A DNA stretch of 64,000 bases from Litorimonas sp039975855. Lineage in GTDB: Bacteria > Pseudomonadota > Alphaproteobacteria > Caulobacterales > Maricaulaceae. The position numbers and the translations under genes are program-made. The notes beneath the pieces are model-generated. The model worked only from the letters and a program-made list of their open reading frames with translations. It had not been told where the DNA came from and did not search any database. Shown piece after piece: positions 9,107-17,325 of the stretch; the stretch's first letter is position 1; every line of letters begins with the position of its first letter. The stretch is taken from positions 310,001 to 374,000 of the forward strand of contig JBDWGH010000005.1 in the NCBI GenBank assembly GCA_039975855.1. The letters are read 5' to 3'.

Positions 9107-9130
9107 GCGGTCCGTCGGGCCGCTTTTTTT
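9107..9130 (+). terminator. Rho-independent terminator after the AT-hook protein gene
   Basis: GCGGTCC (9107-9113) pairs with GGGCCGC (9117-9123, one G-U pair) around a GTC loop and is followed by seven T. The T-run contains the stop codon of the convergent methyltransferase gene. Confidence 0.85.
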
Positions 9131-9875
9131 ATGGAATTCGCGCAGCCAAGACACTTATCGGCAAGCTAAACTTGATACCTTTGTTTCTCATGTTCGTTAC
9201 GAATTTTGCAGACAACGCATTGAGGTCCTCCGTCAATCCATCTTCTCTAGCGCGAAAATGTGCGGACCAGCTCTCCGCAAAGTCGACAAGTTGTTGCGCA
9301 GTCCATAGGCCGCCCGCATCAAAAGCCGGGGACGCAATTGTTGGGAACGGGCAATTCAAAACTTCAGCTGAATAACCCGCCATACAAATACGATTTCCAT
9401 CCGCCCAATAGGGATCAATCAGGGCAAAAAGCGGATCAAGGAAATCCGTGTGAACCTCCGTCTCGCATTCTGGCAATTGGTAGGTCCATGCGCAGAAGAA
9501 TGCGTTCTTGGTCGCAACCCTTTTGATTTCATTCCAAAAGACACTATCCGAAAACCAGTGCAAGGCTGTTGCGACGGTCATGCAGTCCACGGATTGGGCC
9601 TCGAGACCAGACATATGAGCTGGCGCCGTGTGATAGGAAATTTTGGGATGCCGTATTGCGGCAGCGATTTGGGCCTTCGAGATATCTGTTGCGTGAACCG
9701 CTTTAAAATAATCCGCTAAAGATTTAGCGGCCTGACCAGATCCTGTTCCAATATCCCAGACTTGATTATGCGCGGGGCTGTTGTCGGCAATCCATTGATA
9801 GAGTTCAGGTGGATAACCGGGACGGCCTCTCGCATATTTTGCAGCTTGTCTTCCAAAGGTCGTCGCATTTGCCAT
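9129..9875 (-). CDS. Class I SAM-dependent methyltransferase
   Basis: A 248-residue cytoplasmic methyltransferase. Motif I is VWDIGTGSGQAA (about 39-50); the acidic residue ending strand beta2 is in HATDIS (about 61-66), and VATALHWF (about 100) is typical of the Tmt1/'trans-aconitate methyltransferase-like' group with its ALHWF signature. The N-terminal FGRQAAKYARGRPGYP motif is characteristic of this small-molecule methyltransferase group. It lies downstream of clpB in the same direction, 84 bases away, so co-transcription is possible. The substrate is unknown. Confidence 0.85.
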   Translation of the reverse strand: MANATTFGRQAAKYARGRPGYPPELYQWIADNSPAHNQVWDIGTGSGQAAKSLADYFKAVHATDISKAQIAAAIRHPKISYHTAPAHMSGLEAQSVDCMTVATALHWFSDSVFWNEIKRVATKNAFFCAWTYQLPECETEVHTDFLDPLFALIDPYWADGNRICMAGYSAEVLNCPFPTIASPAFDAGGLWTAQQLVDFAESWSAHFRAREDGLTEDLNALSAKFVTNMRNKGIKFSLPISVLAARIP

Positions 9876-9959
9876 GCGTTCTTATAGTGGGTTTTTAATA
9901 TTTTCAGAAGGAGCAGAAACGGGATGCGGGATTGCAAAACCTCCGCACCCGAAAAACGG

Positions 9960-12533
9960 CTAACCGACGCTGATACGAATTTTGCCGCCCGCGGCATCGA
10001 CTTTGACAGTATCCCCATCTTCAATGCGGCCGCCCAGTAACTCTCTAGCAAGTTCGTCTTGCACGCGTTTTTGGATGACGCGTTTCAAAGGCCGCGCTCC
10101 AAAACTTGGGTCATAACCTGCATTCGCTAAATGCTCACGCGCAGCGTCAGAGAGCTCGACAATGATTTGCTTGTCTTTTAACCAGCCTTGCAAACGGCGC
10201 ATTTGGATATCGACTATTGCGCCCATGTGTTCGGGTTTCAAACGTTCGAATAACAATATTTCATCGATCCTGTTCAAAAACTCAGGGCGGAAATGGGCGT
10301 TGACTTCAGCCATAACACCGACTTTCGCTGCCTGAACATTATCCCCATCAGCTAGATTAAGCAGGTGCTGCGCACCGATATTAGACGTCATAATGATTAG
10401 AGTATTGCGGAAGTCGACAGTTCGGCCTTGGCCATCCGTCAGCCGGCCATCGTCTAGAACTTGCAGCAAGATATTGAAAACATCTGGATGGGCTTTTTCA
10501 ACTTCATCAAACAGAATAACTTGATATGGACGACGGCGAACGGCTTCTGTCAAAGCCCCACCTTCATCATATCCCACATAACCAGGAGGAGCGCCGATCA
10601 AACGCGCGACTGAATGCTTCTCCATATATTCGGACATATCCATACGCGTGATCGCTTGATCATCATCGAACATAAATTCTGCTAAAGCTTTGGTCAGTTC
10701 TGTCTTGCCGACTCCAGTTGGGCCGAGAAACATAAAACTGCCAATGGGGTGTTGCGGATCGCGCAGTCCTGCGCGTGCGCGGCGAACGGCGTCAGAGACG
10801 GCCTCAACAGCACGTTCTTGCCCTACGACTCGTGCGCCTAAAACGCTTTCCATCGAGAGTAGTTTTTCACGTTCGCCTTCCAACATCTTCTCGACAGGCA
10901 CGCCTGTCCAACGGGAGACGACTGTTGCGATGGTTTCCGCCGTGACGGTTTCGCTCGCGAGGCTCGGTTCGTCTGATTGTTTTTCTAGTTCAGCCGCTTT
11001 GGCTTCCAGTGCGGGAATATCCTCATGCTGCAAGCGACCTGCCGTTCCGTAGTCACCGCGCCGCACCGCATCTTGCAGTTCAAACCGCGCCCGATCTAAG
11101 TCTTCGACAATATTTGTAGCGCTGGCGAGTTTGGCTTTCTCAGCTTGCCACGCCGCACTCATTTCATCGGATTGCGATTGCAGCTCATCAATTTCGATTT
11201 GACGTTTTTCCAGTCGAGTTTTCGATGCGTCATCTTTCTCTTTTTTCAGCGCTTCGACTTCGATGCGAAGTTGCACGATACGGCGGTCGATTTCGTCCAA
11301 GGCTTCGGGTTTGCTGTCCACTTGCATCCTCAGACGGCTAGCGGCTTCGTCCATCAAATCGATGGCTTTGTCAGGCAGAAAACGATCGGTGATATATCGA
11401 TTGGAAAGCTGTGCCGCAGAAACAATCGCTGCGTCCGAAATTCGAATTCCATGATGGACTTCATATTTATCCTTCAACCCTCGCAAGATAGAAATCGTAT
11501 CTTCAACGGTGGGTTCAGTGACGAAGACAGTTAGGAAACGACGGGCGAGGGCGGCGTCTTTTTCCAGATGCTTACGATATTCGTCCAATGTCGTCGCGCC
11601 GATACAGTGCAATTCGCCACGTGCTAGGGCGGGCTTTAGCAGGTTCGCGGCATCCATTGCCCCGTCCGCTTTCCCTGCGCCAACCAAGGTGTGAATTTCG
11701 TCGATAAAAAGAATGATCTGGCCGTCGGCTTTCTCAATTTCCTTTAAAACAGCTTTCAAACGTTCTTCAAATTCACCTCGATATTTTGCGCCTGCGATAA
11801 GAGCGCCCATGTCGAGTGCGAGCAATTTTTTGTCGCGCACGGATTCGGGGACATCGCCAGAGACGATGCGCACGGCGAGGCCCTCGGCAATCGCGGTTTT
11901 TCCAACTCCGGGTTCCCCAATAAGGAGGGGATTATTTTTTGAACGGCGGCTTAGCACTTGCAACGTTCTGCGGATTTCTTCGTCCCGTCCAATCACAGGA
12001 TCCAGTTTTCCGTCCCTCGCCGCTTGAGTTAAGTCGCGAGCATATTTTGAAAGCGCTTCATACTGATCTTCTGCCGAATCTGATGTCACGGGATCATCCG
12101 ATCTAACGGACGCGATCGCTTCGCCAAGACGCTTGGCATCCAAATTGGAAAGGCTAAGCGCATCACGTAAACCTTTGTCCGCCTGCGTGACTGTCGCGAG
12201 TAACAAGCGTTCTAATGTGACAAAGGCATCACCAAAATCCTTGGCGCTTTTTTCCGCAACGGCGAACACCTTGGTCGCGGCTTTGGATAAAGAAAGGCCT
12301 GACCCGCCTTCAACCTTGGGCAATTTAATTAGGGTTTGATTGACTGCGGTATCGACTGCATCGGGTGACGTGCCCGCCATTTGGATCAGATTGCGGGGCA
12401 ATCCCCCATCTTCATGTAAAAGACTGCGTAAAATATGCGCCGGCACGAGCTGTTGGTGGTCGCGGGTAACGGCTTCGGTTTGTGCAGCTTGTATGACGCT
12501 CCGTGCACGTTGGGTATAGGCTTGAATGTCCAT
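9960..12533 (-). CDS. clpB: ATP-dependent disaggregase ClpB
   Basis: An 857-residue Hsp100 chaperone, the normal length for ClpB, that rescues aggregated proteins together with DnaK. It shows the N-terminal Clp repeat domain (1-~150), first AAA+ module with Walker A GEPGVGKT and Walker B ILFIDEIHTL, the long coiled-coil middle domain (about 410-520) that separates ClpB from ClpA, and the second AAA+ module with Walker A GPTGVGKTEL and the pore loop GYVGYDEGG. The C-terminus has the sensor-2 GARPLKR motif. The ATG has a GAGGT ribosome site five bases away, and an excellent sigma-32 promoter lies upstream. Order prmC-DUF4167-clpB is common in alphaproteobacteria. Confidence 0.98.
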   Translation of the reverse strand: MDIQAYTQRARSVIQAAQTEAVTRDHQQLVPAHILRSLLHEDGGLPRNLIQMAGTSPDAVDTAVNQTLIKLPKVEGGSGLSLSKAATKVFAVAEKSAKDFGDAFVTLERLLLATVTQADKGLRDALSLSNLDAKRLGEAIASVRSDDPVTSDSAEDQYEALSKYARDLTQAARDGKLDPVIGRDEEIRRTLQVLSRRSKNNPLLIGEPGVGKTAIAEGLAVRIVSGDVPESVRDKKLLALDMGALIAGAKYRGEFEERLKAVLKEIEKADGQIILFIDEIHTLVGAGKADGAMDAANLLKPALARGELHCIGATTLDEYRKHLEKDAALARRFLTVFVTEPTVEDTISILRGLKDKYEVHHGIRISDAAIVSAAQLSNRYITDRFLPDKAIDLMDEAASRLRMQVDSKPEALDEIDRRIVQLRIEVEALKKEKDDASKTRLEKRQIEIDELQSQSDEMSAAWQAEKAKLASATNIVEDLDRARFELQDAVRRGDYGTAGRLQHEDIPALEAKAAELEKQSDEPSLASETVTAETIATVVSRWTGVPVEKMLEGEREKLLSMESVLGARVVGQERAVEAVSDAVRRARAGLRDPQHPIGSFMFLGPTGVGKTELTKALAEFMFDDDQAITRMDMSEYMEKHSVARLIGAPPGYVGYDEGGALTEAVRRRPYQVILFDEVEKAHPDVFNILLQVLDDGRLTDGQGRTVDFRNTLIIMTSNIGAQHLLNLADGDNVQAAKVGVMAEVNAHFRPEFLNRIDEILLFERLKPEHMGAIVDIQMRRLQGWLKDKQIIVELSDAAREHLANAGYDPSFGARPLKRVIQKRVQDELARELLGGRIEDGDTVKVDAAGGKIRISVG

Positions 12534-12587
12534 GTGTGACCTCGGTCAGGAATTAGGTTGGGACGAAATTCGCCCGCTTCCTGTCCG

Positions 12588-12615
12588 AGATAGGAATTCA
12601 GTCTCACGTTTCAAG
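12588..12615 (-). promoter_or_regulatory. RpoH (sigma-32) heat-shock promoter of clpB
   Basis: On the minus strand the -35 element CTTGAAA is followed by the -10 element CCTATCT, with exactly 17 bases between CTTG and the -10. This fits the alphaproteobacterial sigma-32 consensus CTTG-N17/18-CYTATNT at every fixed position. The expected transcription start is about 45 bases before the clpB ATG. Confidence 0.85.
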
Positions 12616-12676
12616 ACAGAGAGGTTTCAACGTTCGGCGACTTCCCCAATGAAAGACGCCGGACCCCAAAATCAAA

Positions 12677-13270
12677 TTATTCTGCAGCTTCAACCGTGTC
12701 TTCGGATTTACGAGCTGGCGCTTTACGGCGACGTTTAGGCGCGTCTTCTGTATCAACGGTTTCCGCCTTAGGGGCTTTTTTGACCTTCGGCTTTTTGGGC
12801 TTAACCGCTTCTGGTTCGACTACGTCGAGCTCAGCAGGCGCTTCGGTCTTGTCTTCGGCGGGCTGGGACTCATCACGACCCCGGCGATTGTTATTGCGGT
12901 TATTATTCCGGCGAGTATTGCGACTTTCGTCGCCTTCATCATCTCCGTCTGTTTCGCCGCGTTCAGCACGGCGTGCTGCACGTTCGGCATCCGCTTTTTC
13001 CCGAGCCTCTTGCGCTATGCGTTTTTGAGCTTCCTGCTCATTCATTAAGCGCAAATAATGTTCTGCATGCTGCAAAAGATTCTCTGCATTGACCCGGCTA
13101 CCACCCATCTTGGCGTCGCGCGCTAGGGTCGTATATTTTTCATAAATGGTCGACGCGTTTCCGCGCACCTTCACACCCGGACCCTGGCTGTCCATCGACC
13201 GGTTGTGATTATTGTGATTATTGTTTCGGTTGTTATTTTTATTGCGATTACGGCCGCGTTGACGCTTCAT
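12677..13270 (-). CDS. DUF4167 domain protein
   Basis: A 197-residue protein with an Arg/Asn-rich N-terminus (residues 1-25), then the conserved DUF4167 core (about 28-80) containing KVRGNASTIYEKY, ARDAKMGGSRV and NLLQHAEHYLRL, and a long disordered tail of charged and Asn-rich runs ending in basic KRRRKAPARK. The family is nearly restricted to alphaproteobacteria; an RNA- or ribosome-linked role is suspected from composition and from its place next to prmC, but is not established. It follows prmC by about 160 bases on the same strand. Confidence 0.9.
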   Translation of the reverse strand: MKRQRGRNRNKNNNRNNNHNNHNRSMDSQGPGVKVRGNASTIYEKYTTLARDAKMGGSRVNAENLLQHAEHYLRLMNEQEAQKRIAQEAREKADAERAARRAERGETDGDDEGDESRNTRRNNNRNNNRRGRDESQPAEDKTEAPAELDVVEPEAVKPKKPKVKKAPKAETVDTEDAPKRRRKAPARKSEDTVEAAE

Positions 13271-13431
13271 CGGTCTTCCTCAAATGGGGTGACAGCTGGC
13301 AGGGCATCCAAACGCACGGAAAGTCGTGCAAGGCCCTCGATCTGTCGGCTTTAGCAGCGGCTTTCGTATCTCGATTTTGCCAATCTGCAAATTTCGCCTA
13401 GCAAAGCATGACGCGAATGCAAAGCGGTTTT

Positions 13432-14331
13432 TCAGGTGATTTTTCGTGCCCAGATAGCTCGGGCTAATCCGCTTAGGTCTTTTTCGACAGAAACAGCGTC
13501 CCAAACGCCTGTTTTCAAGAGAGTTGTGACAGATTTTGCTTGATCAAACCCGATCTCCAACCCGAGCCAACCGCCTAACTCCAATCTCGTGGGCGCGCCC
13601 TCTATAATGATCCGGTAAGCGTCTAATCCGTCAGTCCCACCCCGCAAGGCTAAATCCGGATCATATGCGATGACTTCGGTTTCTAAATTCTCCATCGCAG
13701 CGTCCGTGATATAAGGTGGATTTGACAGGATCATGTCAAAAATGCGGTCTGTGGGAACTGCCTCCCACCAACTCCCACAGGCAAAGGACACACGCGAAGC
13801 AACGTTCAACGATCTCGCATTTATTTTTGCAATCTCTAACGCTGAATCAGAAAGATCAGTTGATAAAAGTTCGGCTTCTTGTCTTTCGGCAAGCAAAGTA
13901 AGACCAATTGCGCCGCTGCCAGTCCCCATATCGAGCAAACGGGTTTTGGGTGCTTGATTCAAACGCGTTAGCGCGCCGCGTATCAGTGTTTCGGTGTCAG
14001 CCCTCGGGGAAAGAACGTCGCCCGAAATTTGAAACCGCCGTCCGAAAAATTCACGCCATCCCAAAATATGATCAACGGGTTCTCCGGATAGTCGCCGGCT
14101 CATATTCTCCCGTATGGTCTGGGAAACCTCGGGTTCCAGGAACTCCGCGCCGCGTAACATCAGCGCCGTTTTATCAAACCCTGTCGCGGCCAACACGATT
14201 TCCAGCGCGTCTTCTTCGGCAAAAGGAAGGCCGGCTTCAGAAAAGGCTTGTGTCAAAAACCGCTTTGCGGAGCGGGCATTCAGGCCTGAATAAGGGCCAG
14301 AGCGAGGGCGTTGATCGAGGGGCGTGACCAT
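13432..14331 (-). CDS. prmC: Peptide chain release factor N5-glutamine methyltransferase PrmC
   Basis: A 299-residue enzyme that methylates the GGQ glutamine of release factors RF1 and RF2. The N-terminal helical substrate domain occupies about 1-100; the Rossmann methyltransferase domain has motif I LLDMGTGSGAIGL (about 130-142) and the diagnostic NPPY motif in ILSNPPYI. Length is normal. It starts one base after the stop of the preceding membrane-protein gene, consistent with a hydrolase-membrane protein-prmC operon. In many bacteria prmC follows prfA, which is not in this window. Confidence 0.95.
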   Translation of the reverse strand: MVTPLDQRPRSGPYSGLNARSAKRFLTQAFSEAGLPFAEEDALEIVLAATGFDKTALMLRGAEFLEPEVSQTIRENMSRRLSGEPVDHILGWREFFGRRFQISGDVLSPRADTETLIRGALTRLNQAPKTRLLDMGTGSGAIGLTLLAERQEAELLSTDLSDSALEIAKINARSLNVASRVSFACGSWWEAVPTDRIFDMILSNPPYITDAAMENLETEVIAYDPDLALRGGTDGLDAYRIIIEGAPTRLELGGWLGLEIGFDQAKSVTTLLKTGVWDAVSVEKDLSGLARAIWARKIT

Positions 14332-14332
14332 T

Positions 14333-14773
14333 TTAAATGCTGCGAGAGAATTTTGCGTGGAGAATGTTTTTGCCTAAACTTCTAAACACTCGCATTTTAA
14401 TGTTACCAGACTTTTTGAACGAAATCTTGACGTTCTTGGAAAAGAGAAAACGGCTGGGTTCAGCTTCTATGTCTGCCAATGGAATTGAAAGTTTGGCGTG
14501 CCCGACAGTAAATAACGGCATGACCTTCATATGTAGAGTTTCATCTGACAAATGGAATGTCACAACACCACTGTAACTTACTGCGAAAAAATCGCTATAC
14601 CCTAAACCGATAGATTGAACCGAATACTTTTCCCCACGCGGTTTTTCTGATGTAGCATAATGTGTCGCGAGTGAGGCCCATCCACTGACTCTGGAAAGGA
14701 AAAAACAAATAAAGCACCAGAATACAATAAAGCTCGGTAAAAATAACCACGGTGAATTCATGAATTCACTCAT
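14333..14773 (-). CDS. Small membrane protein of unknown function
   Basis: A 146-residue protein with one strongly hydrophobic aromatic N-terminal segment (about 9-27) and a soluble, beta-rich, basic C-terminal domain (YSGVVTFHLSDETLHMKVMP and onward) that looks like a small PH-like or sensor fold. I do not recognise a family. The start codon overlaps the stop of the upstream hydrolase gene in an ATGA, and its stop sits directly before prmC, so translation is coupled across the three genes. An in-frame second Met at residue 5 is possible. Confidence 0.65.
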   Translation of the reverse strand: MSEFMNSPWLFLPSFIVFWCFICFFLSRVSGWASLATHYATSEKPRGEKYSVQSIGLGYSDFFAVSYSGVVTFHLSDETLHMKVMPLFTVGHAKLSIPLADIEAEPSRFLFSKNVKISFKKSGNIKMRVFRSLGKNILHAKFSRSI

Positions 14774-15510
14774 GCCGGCGTTACTTCAGAAATTGCATTT
14801 TCTATGTGTGCCAGATCATTTTCTCGGGACAAACTATGGTCCCCGCCGCTGATCAACGTATAAGTCACATCCCTCGAAGTAAGCATATCGATCAGACGTT
14901 TGGAATGGGTCCAAGGAACAACAGTGTCTTCATAGCCTTGTAAGATTCGAATAGGGCAGGTGAGCGGGATAGGCGTATCCAAGATTTGACGCGCACGGCC
15001 ATCTTCAATGAGAGCCTTGGAATAGGCATAGGGTTCTTCGTATCCGGAAGGCTCATAGACAACCCCATCATTTTCGAGGGCTTTGATCTGCTCCTCGGTC
15101 CAACCCGCGACAGTCAGTTTTTCAGTAAAATCAGGCGCAGGGTTAATCAGAACTAATCCAGCTATGCGCGGCGGATTGTCGAGCGCCGCCAAAAGCGCGG
15201 CCCATCCCCCCATGGACGAACCAATCAAAATAATTGGACCGTCACAGAGTTCGTTGAGAATATATCCTATATCTGCCGCCCAACGTGACATTGTTCCGTC
15301 GATGAAATCTCCGCTACTCTTCCCGTGTCCAAAGTAATCAAAGCGGATAAAGCTCTGACCGCGCGCGTCCGCCCATCCATGTAAATGCGTCGCTTTCGAG
15401 CCCTCCATATCGGATTTCAGCCCCCCGCACCAAATTAAGGTCGGGCCAACGCCCTCCGATTTTTCATAGGCGATTTTTTCACCGTCAGTAGTTGTCAGAA
15501 AGTCGGGCAT
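14770..15510 (-). CDS. Alpha/beta hydrolase
   Basis: A 246-residue serine hydrolase fold protein. The nucleophile elbow is GSSMGG (LIGSSMGGWAAL, about 97-108), the oxyanion region is near LIWCGGLKSDMEGSK, and the catalytic aspartate and histidine fit LQGYEDTVVPW and GGDHSLS near the C-terminus. The 'GGLKSDM' and 'FDYFGHGKSSG' segments resemble the ABHD10 (palmitoyl-protein thioesterase) type group. No signal peptide. It begins only 29 bases from the divergent glycosyltransferase start, so at least one promoter must overlap coding sequence. Confidence 0.85.
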   Translation of the reverse strand: MPDFLTTTDGEKIAYEKSEGVGPTLIWCGGLKSDMEGSKATHLHGWADARGQSFIRFDYFGHGKSSGDFIDGTMSRWAADIGYILNELCDGPIILIGSSMGGWAALLAALDNPPRIAGLVLINPAPDFTEKLTVAGWTEEQIKALENDGVVYEPSGYEEPYAYSKALIEDGRARQILDTPIPLTCPIRILQGYEDTVVPWTHSKRLIDMLTSRDVTYTLISGGDHSLSRENDLAHIENAISEVTPA

Positions 15511-15539
15511 TATGATTCCGATTGGGTTAAGAGGACTGC

Positions 15540-16631
15540 ATGAATGTGCTGCAAATCTTGCCAGACCTCAATGCCGGAGGTGTCGAACGCACCGTTTTAG
15601 AAACGGTCGAGGTTTTGGTCGCCCAGGGTCATGGTGCGCATGTGCTATCGAATGGGGGGCGTCTTGTCCCTGAACTCGAAGCGATGGGCGGGGTGCATCA
15701 TACCGCTGATATTGGGTCCAAAAATATCTTGTCTGTGCCGTGGCGGATTGCGGGCATTCGTCGTCTCATTGCGGAGCATGAAATTGATATCGTCCACGCC
15801 CGATCTCGCGCGCCTGCCTGGCCAGCGATGTTTGCTGCGCGAGCTGAAGGCGTGCCTTTCGTGACGACGTATCACGGCGTTTACAATGCGAAGTCGGCGC
15901 TTAAGCGGGGATACAACTCGGTTATGGCGAAAGGCGATGTCGTTATCGCCAATTCAGATTTCACCTGTGACCATATTATCCGAGAACACGGCACTGCGCC
16001 GGAAAGCATAGTCGTCATTCCGCGCGGGGTGGATATTACAGTGTTCGACCCAGATAGAATTTCCGTCGAAGCTGTTAAAGCTCTCCGGTCCGAATGGGGG
16101 ATGAAGCCCAATGAAACTGTCCTAGTGCTACCCGGGCGCCTGACCCGGTGGAAAGGTCAGTCCGTTGCAATAGAGGCTCTACGAATTAGAGGTGGGGGAC
16201 ACCGGCTTATTCTCGTGGGAGATGCTCAAGGGCGAGAAGATTATGTCGCGGAATTACGGGCGCAGGCCAAATCCCTCGATGTCGTTTTTGCTGGTCACCG
16301 TACCGATATGAATCTGATTTATGCGGCGGCGGACATTATTTTATGCCCGTCCACAGACCCAGAAGCCTTTGGTAGAACAGCTGCTGAGGCCCAAGCAATG
16401 AACCGCCCGGTAATTGCATCTGACCATGGCGGCGCGGTTGAAGTTGTCGATCATGGCGTCACGGGGTGGCGTACGCCCCCCGGTGATGCGAAAGCGCTGG
16501 CTGAAGCCATTGGTCGGGTTGAAGATTTAACCGGAGTTAAAGATGCGCGCGACCGAATTGCCGTGAATTTCTCTAAATTGTCCCTGCAAACAGCGTTGAT
16601 GCGGGTCTATACGCGTTTATCAAAACCTTAG
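15540..16631 (+). CDS. GT4-family glycosyltransferase
   Basis: A 363-residue GT-B fold retaining glycosyltransferase. The N-terminal domain begins with MNVLQILPDLNAGGVERTV, the usual GT4 glycine-rich donor loop; the C-terminal domain has LVLPGRLTRWKGQ (about 195-207) and the nucleotide-sugar binding region PSTDPEAFGRTAAEAQAMNRPVI with the E-x7-E signature (about 276-290). The ribosome site AAGAGGA is well placed. It probably adds a sugar to an envelope glycan or LPS core on the cytoplasmic face; donor and acceptor are unknown. It ends about 95 bases before infC. Confidence 0.9.
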   Translation: MNVLQILPDLNAGGVERTVLETVEVLVAQGHGAHVLSNGGRLVPELEAMGGVHHTADIGSKNILSVPWRIAGIRRLIAEHEIDIVHARSRAPAWPAMFAARAEGVPFVTTYHGVYNAKSALKRGYNSVMAKGDVVIANSDFTCDHIIREHGTAPESIVVIPRGVDITVFDPDRISVEAVKALRSEWGMKPNETVLVLPGRLTRWKGQSVAIEALRIRGGGHRLILVGDAQGREDYVAELRAQAKSLDVVFAGHRTDMNLIYAAADIILCPSTDPEAFGRTAAEAQAMNRPVIASDHGGAVEVVDHGVTGWRTPPGDAKALAEAIGRVEDLTGVKDARDRIAVNFSKLSLQTALMRVYTRLSKP

Positions 16632-16726
16632 GCCTTTTGGGGGGTTTCCCTTGTATATGCGGTATAAACCCGCCATATCGCGTCCTCAACAGACCAATCG
16701 ATTGAAACAACTTTAGGAGAACCCCA

Positions 16727-17272
16727 ATCGCTAGAAGACCCCTTTCGGCCCAACCCGCCAAAAAACCCAAAGGCCCGCGCATAAACCGCGACATTACCGC
16801 CGATAATGTCCTGCTCATTCTTGCCGATGGTGAAAAACGAGGGAATGTCCCTCTCAGTGAAGCTTTAGCCGCTGCCCGCGATGCCGGACTCGACCTTGTC
16901 GAAGTCGCACCGGGCCTCGTACCTGTTTGCAAGGTGCTGGATTACGGTAAAATGCGCTTTGAAAATCAAAAGAAAAAGGCCGCAAACCGGAAAAACCAGC
17001 GCACCCAAGCACTGAAAGAAATCAAGATGCGTCCGAATATCGACGTGCATGACTATGGTGTGAAAACCAAAGCTATGCGGAAATTCTTTGACCGTGGTGA
17101 TAAGGTGAAAGTAACAGTCCGTTTCCGTGGCCGAGAAATGGCTCATATGGATCGCGGCATGGACCTGTTGGCGCGTGTAAAAGAAGACTTTGCTGAAGAT
17201 TGCAAAGTTGAGTTTGAGCCTAAAACAGAAGGCCGTCTCATGACGATGGTTCTCGCGCCTAAAAACAACTAA
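16727..17272 (+). CDS. infC: Translation initiation factor IF-3, with ATC start codon
   Basis: IF-3, 181 residues, which binds the 30S subunit and checks start-codon choice. Reading upstream of the first ATG/GTG (GTG 16934) shows an uninterrupted IF-3 frame: GPRINRDITADNVLLI, GLDLVEVAPG and PVCKVLDYGK. The frame is closed by TGA at 16703. The only plausible start is ATC at 16727, seven bases after AGGAGA (16715-16720), giving MARRPLSAQ, as in other alphaproteobacterial IF-3 proteins. A rare AUU/AUC start is the known basis of infC autoregulation: IF-3 rejects its own weak start when abundant. rpmI and rplT do not follow; a terminator does. A conventional start at 16934 would remove the whole N-terminal domain. 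Confidence 0.93.
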   Translation: MARRPLSAQPAKKPKGPRINRDITADNVLLILADGEKRGNVPLSEALAAARDAGLDLVEVAPGLVPVCKVLDYGKMRFENQKKKAANRKNQRTQALKEIKMRPNIDVHDYGVKTKAMRKFFDRGDKVKVTVRFRGREMAHMDRGMDLLARVKEDFAEDCKVEFEPKTEGRLMTMVLAPKNN

Positions 17273-17298
17273 ACGCTGAACACAGAGTTTGATTTTAG

Positions 17299-17325
17299 AA
17301 CCGGGCCTGATGGCCCGGTTTTTTT
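17299..17325 (+). terminator. Rho-independent terminator after infC
   Basis: AACCGGGCC (17299-17307) pairs with GGCCCGGTT (17312-17320) around a TGAT loop, followed by five more T. It overlaps the last bases of the convergent hemW gene. Confidence 0.92.
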
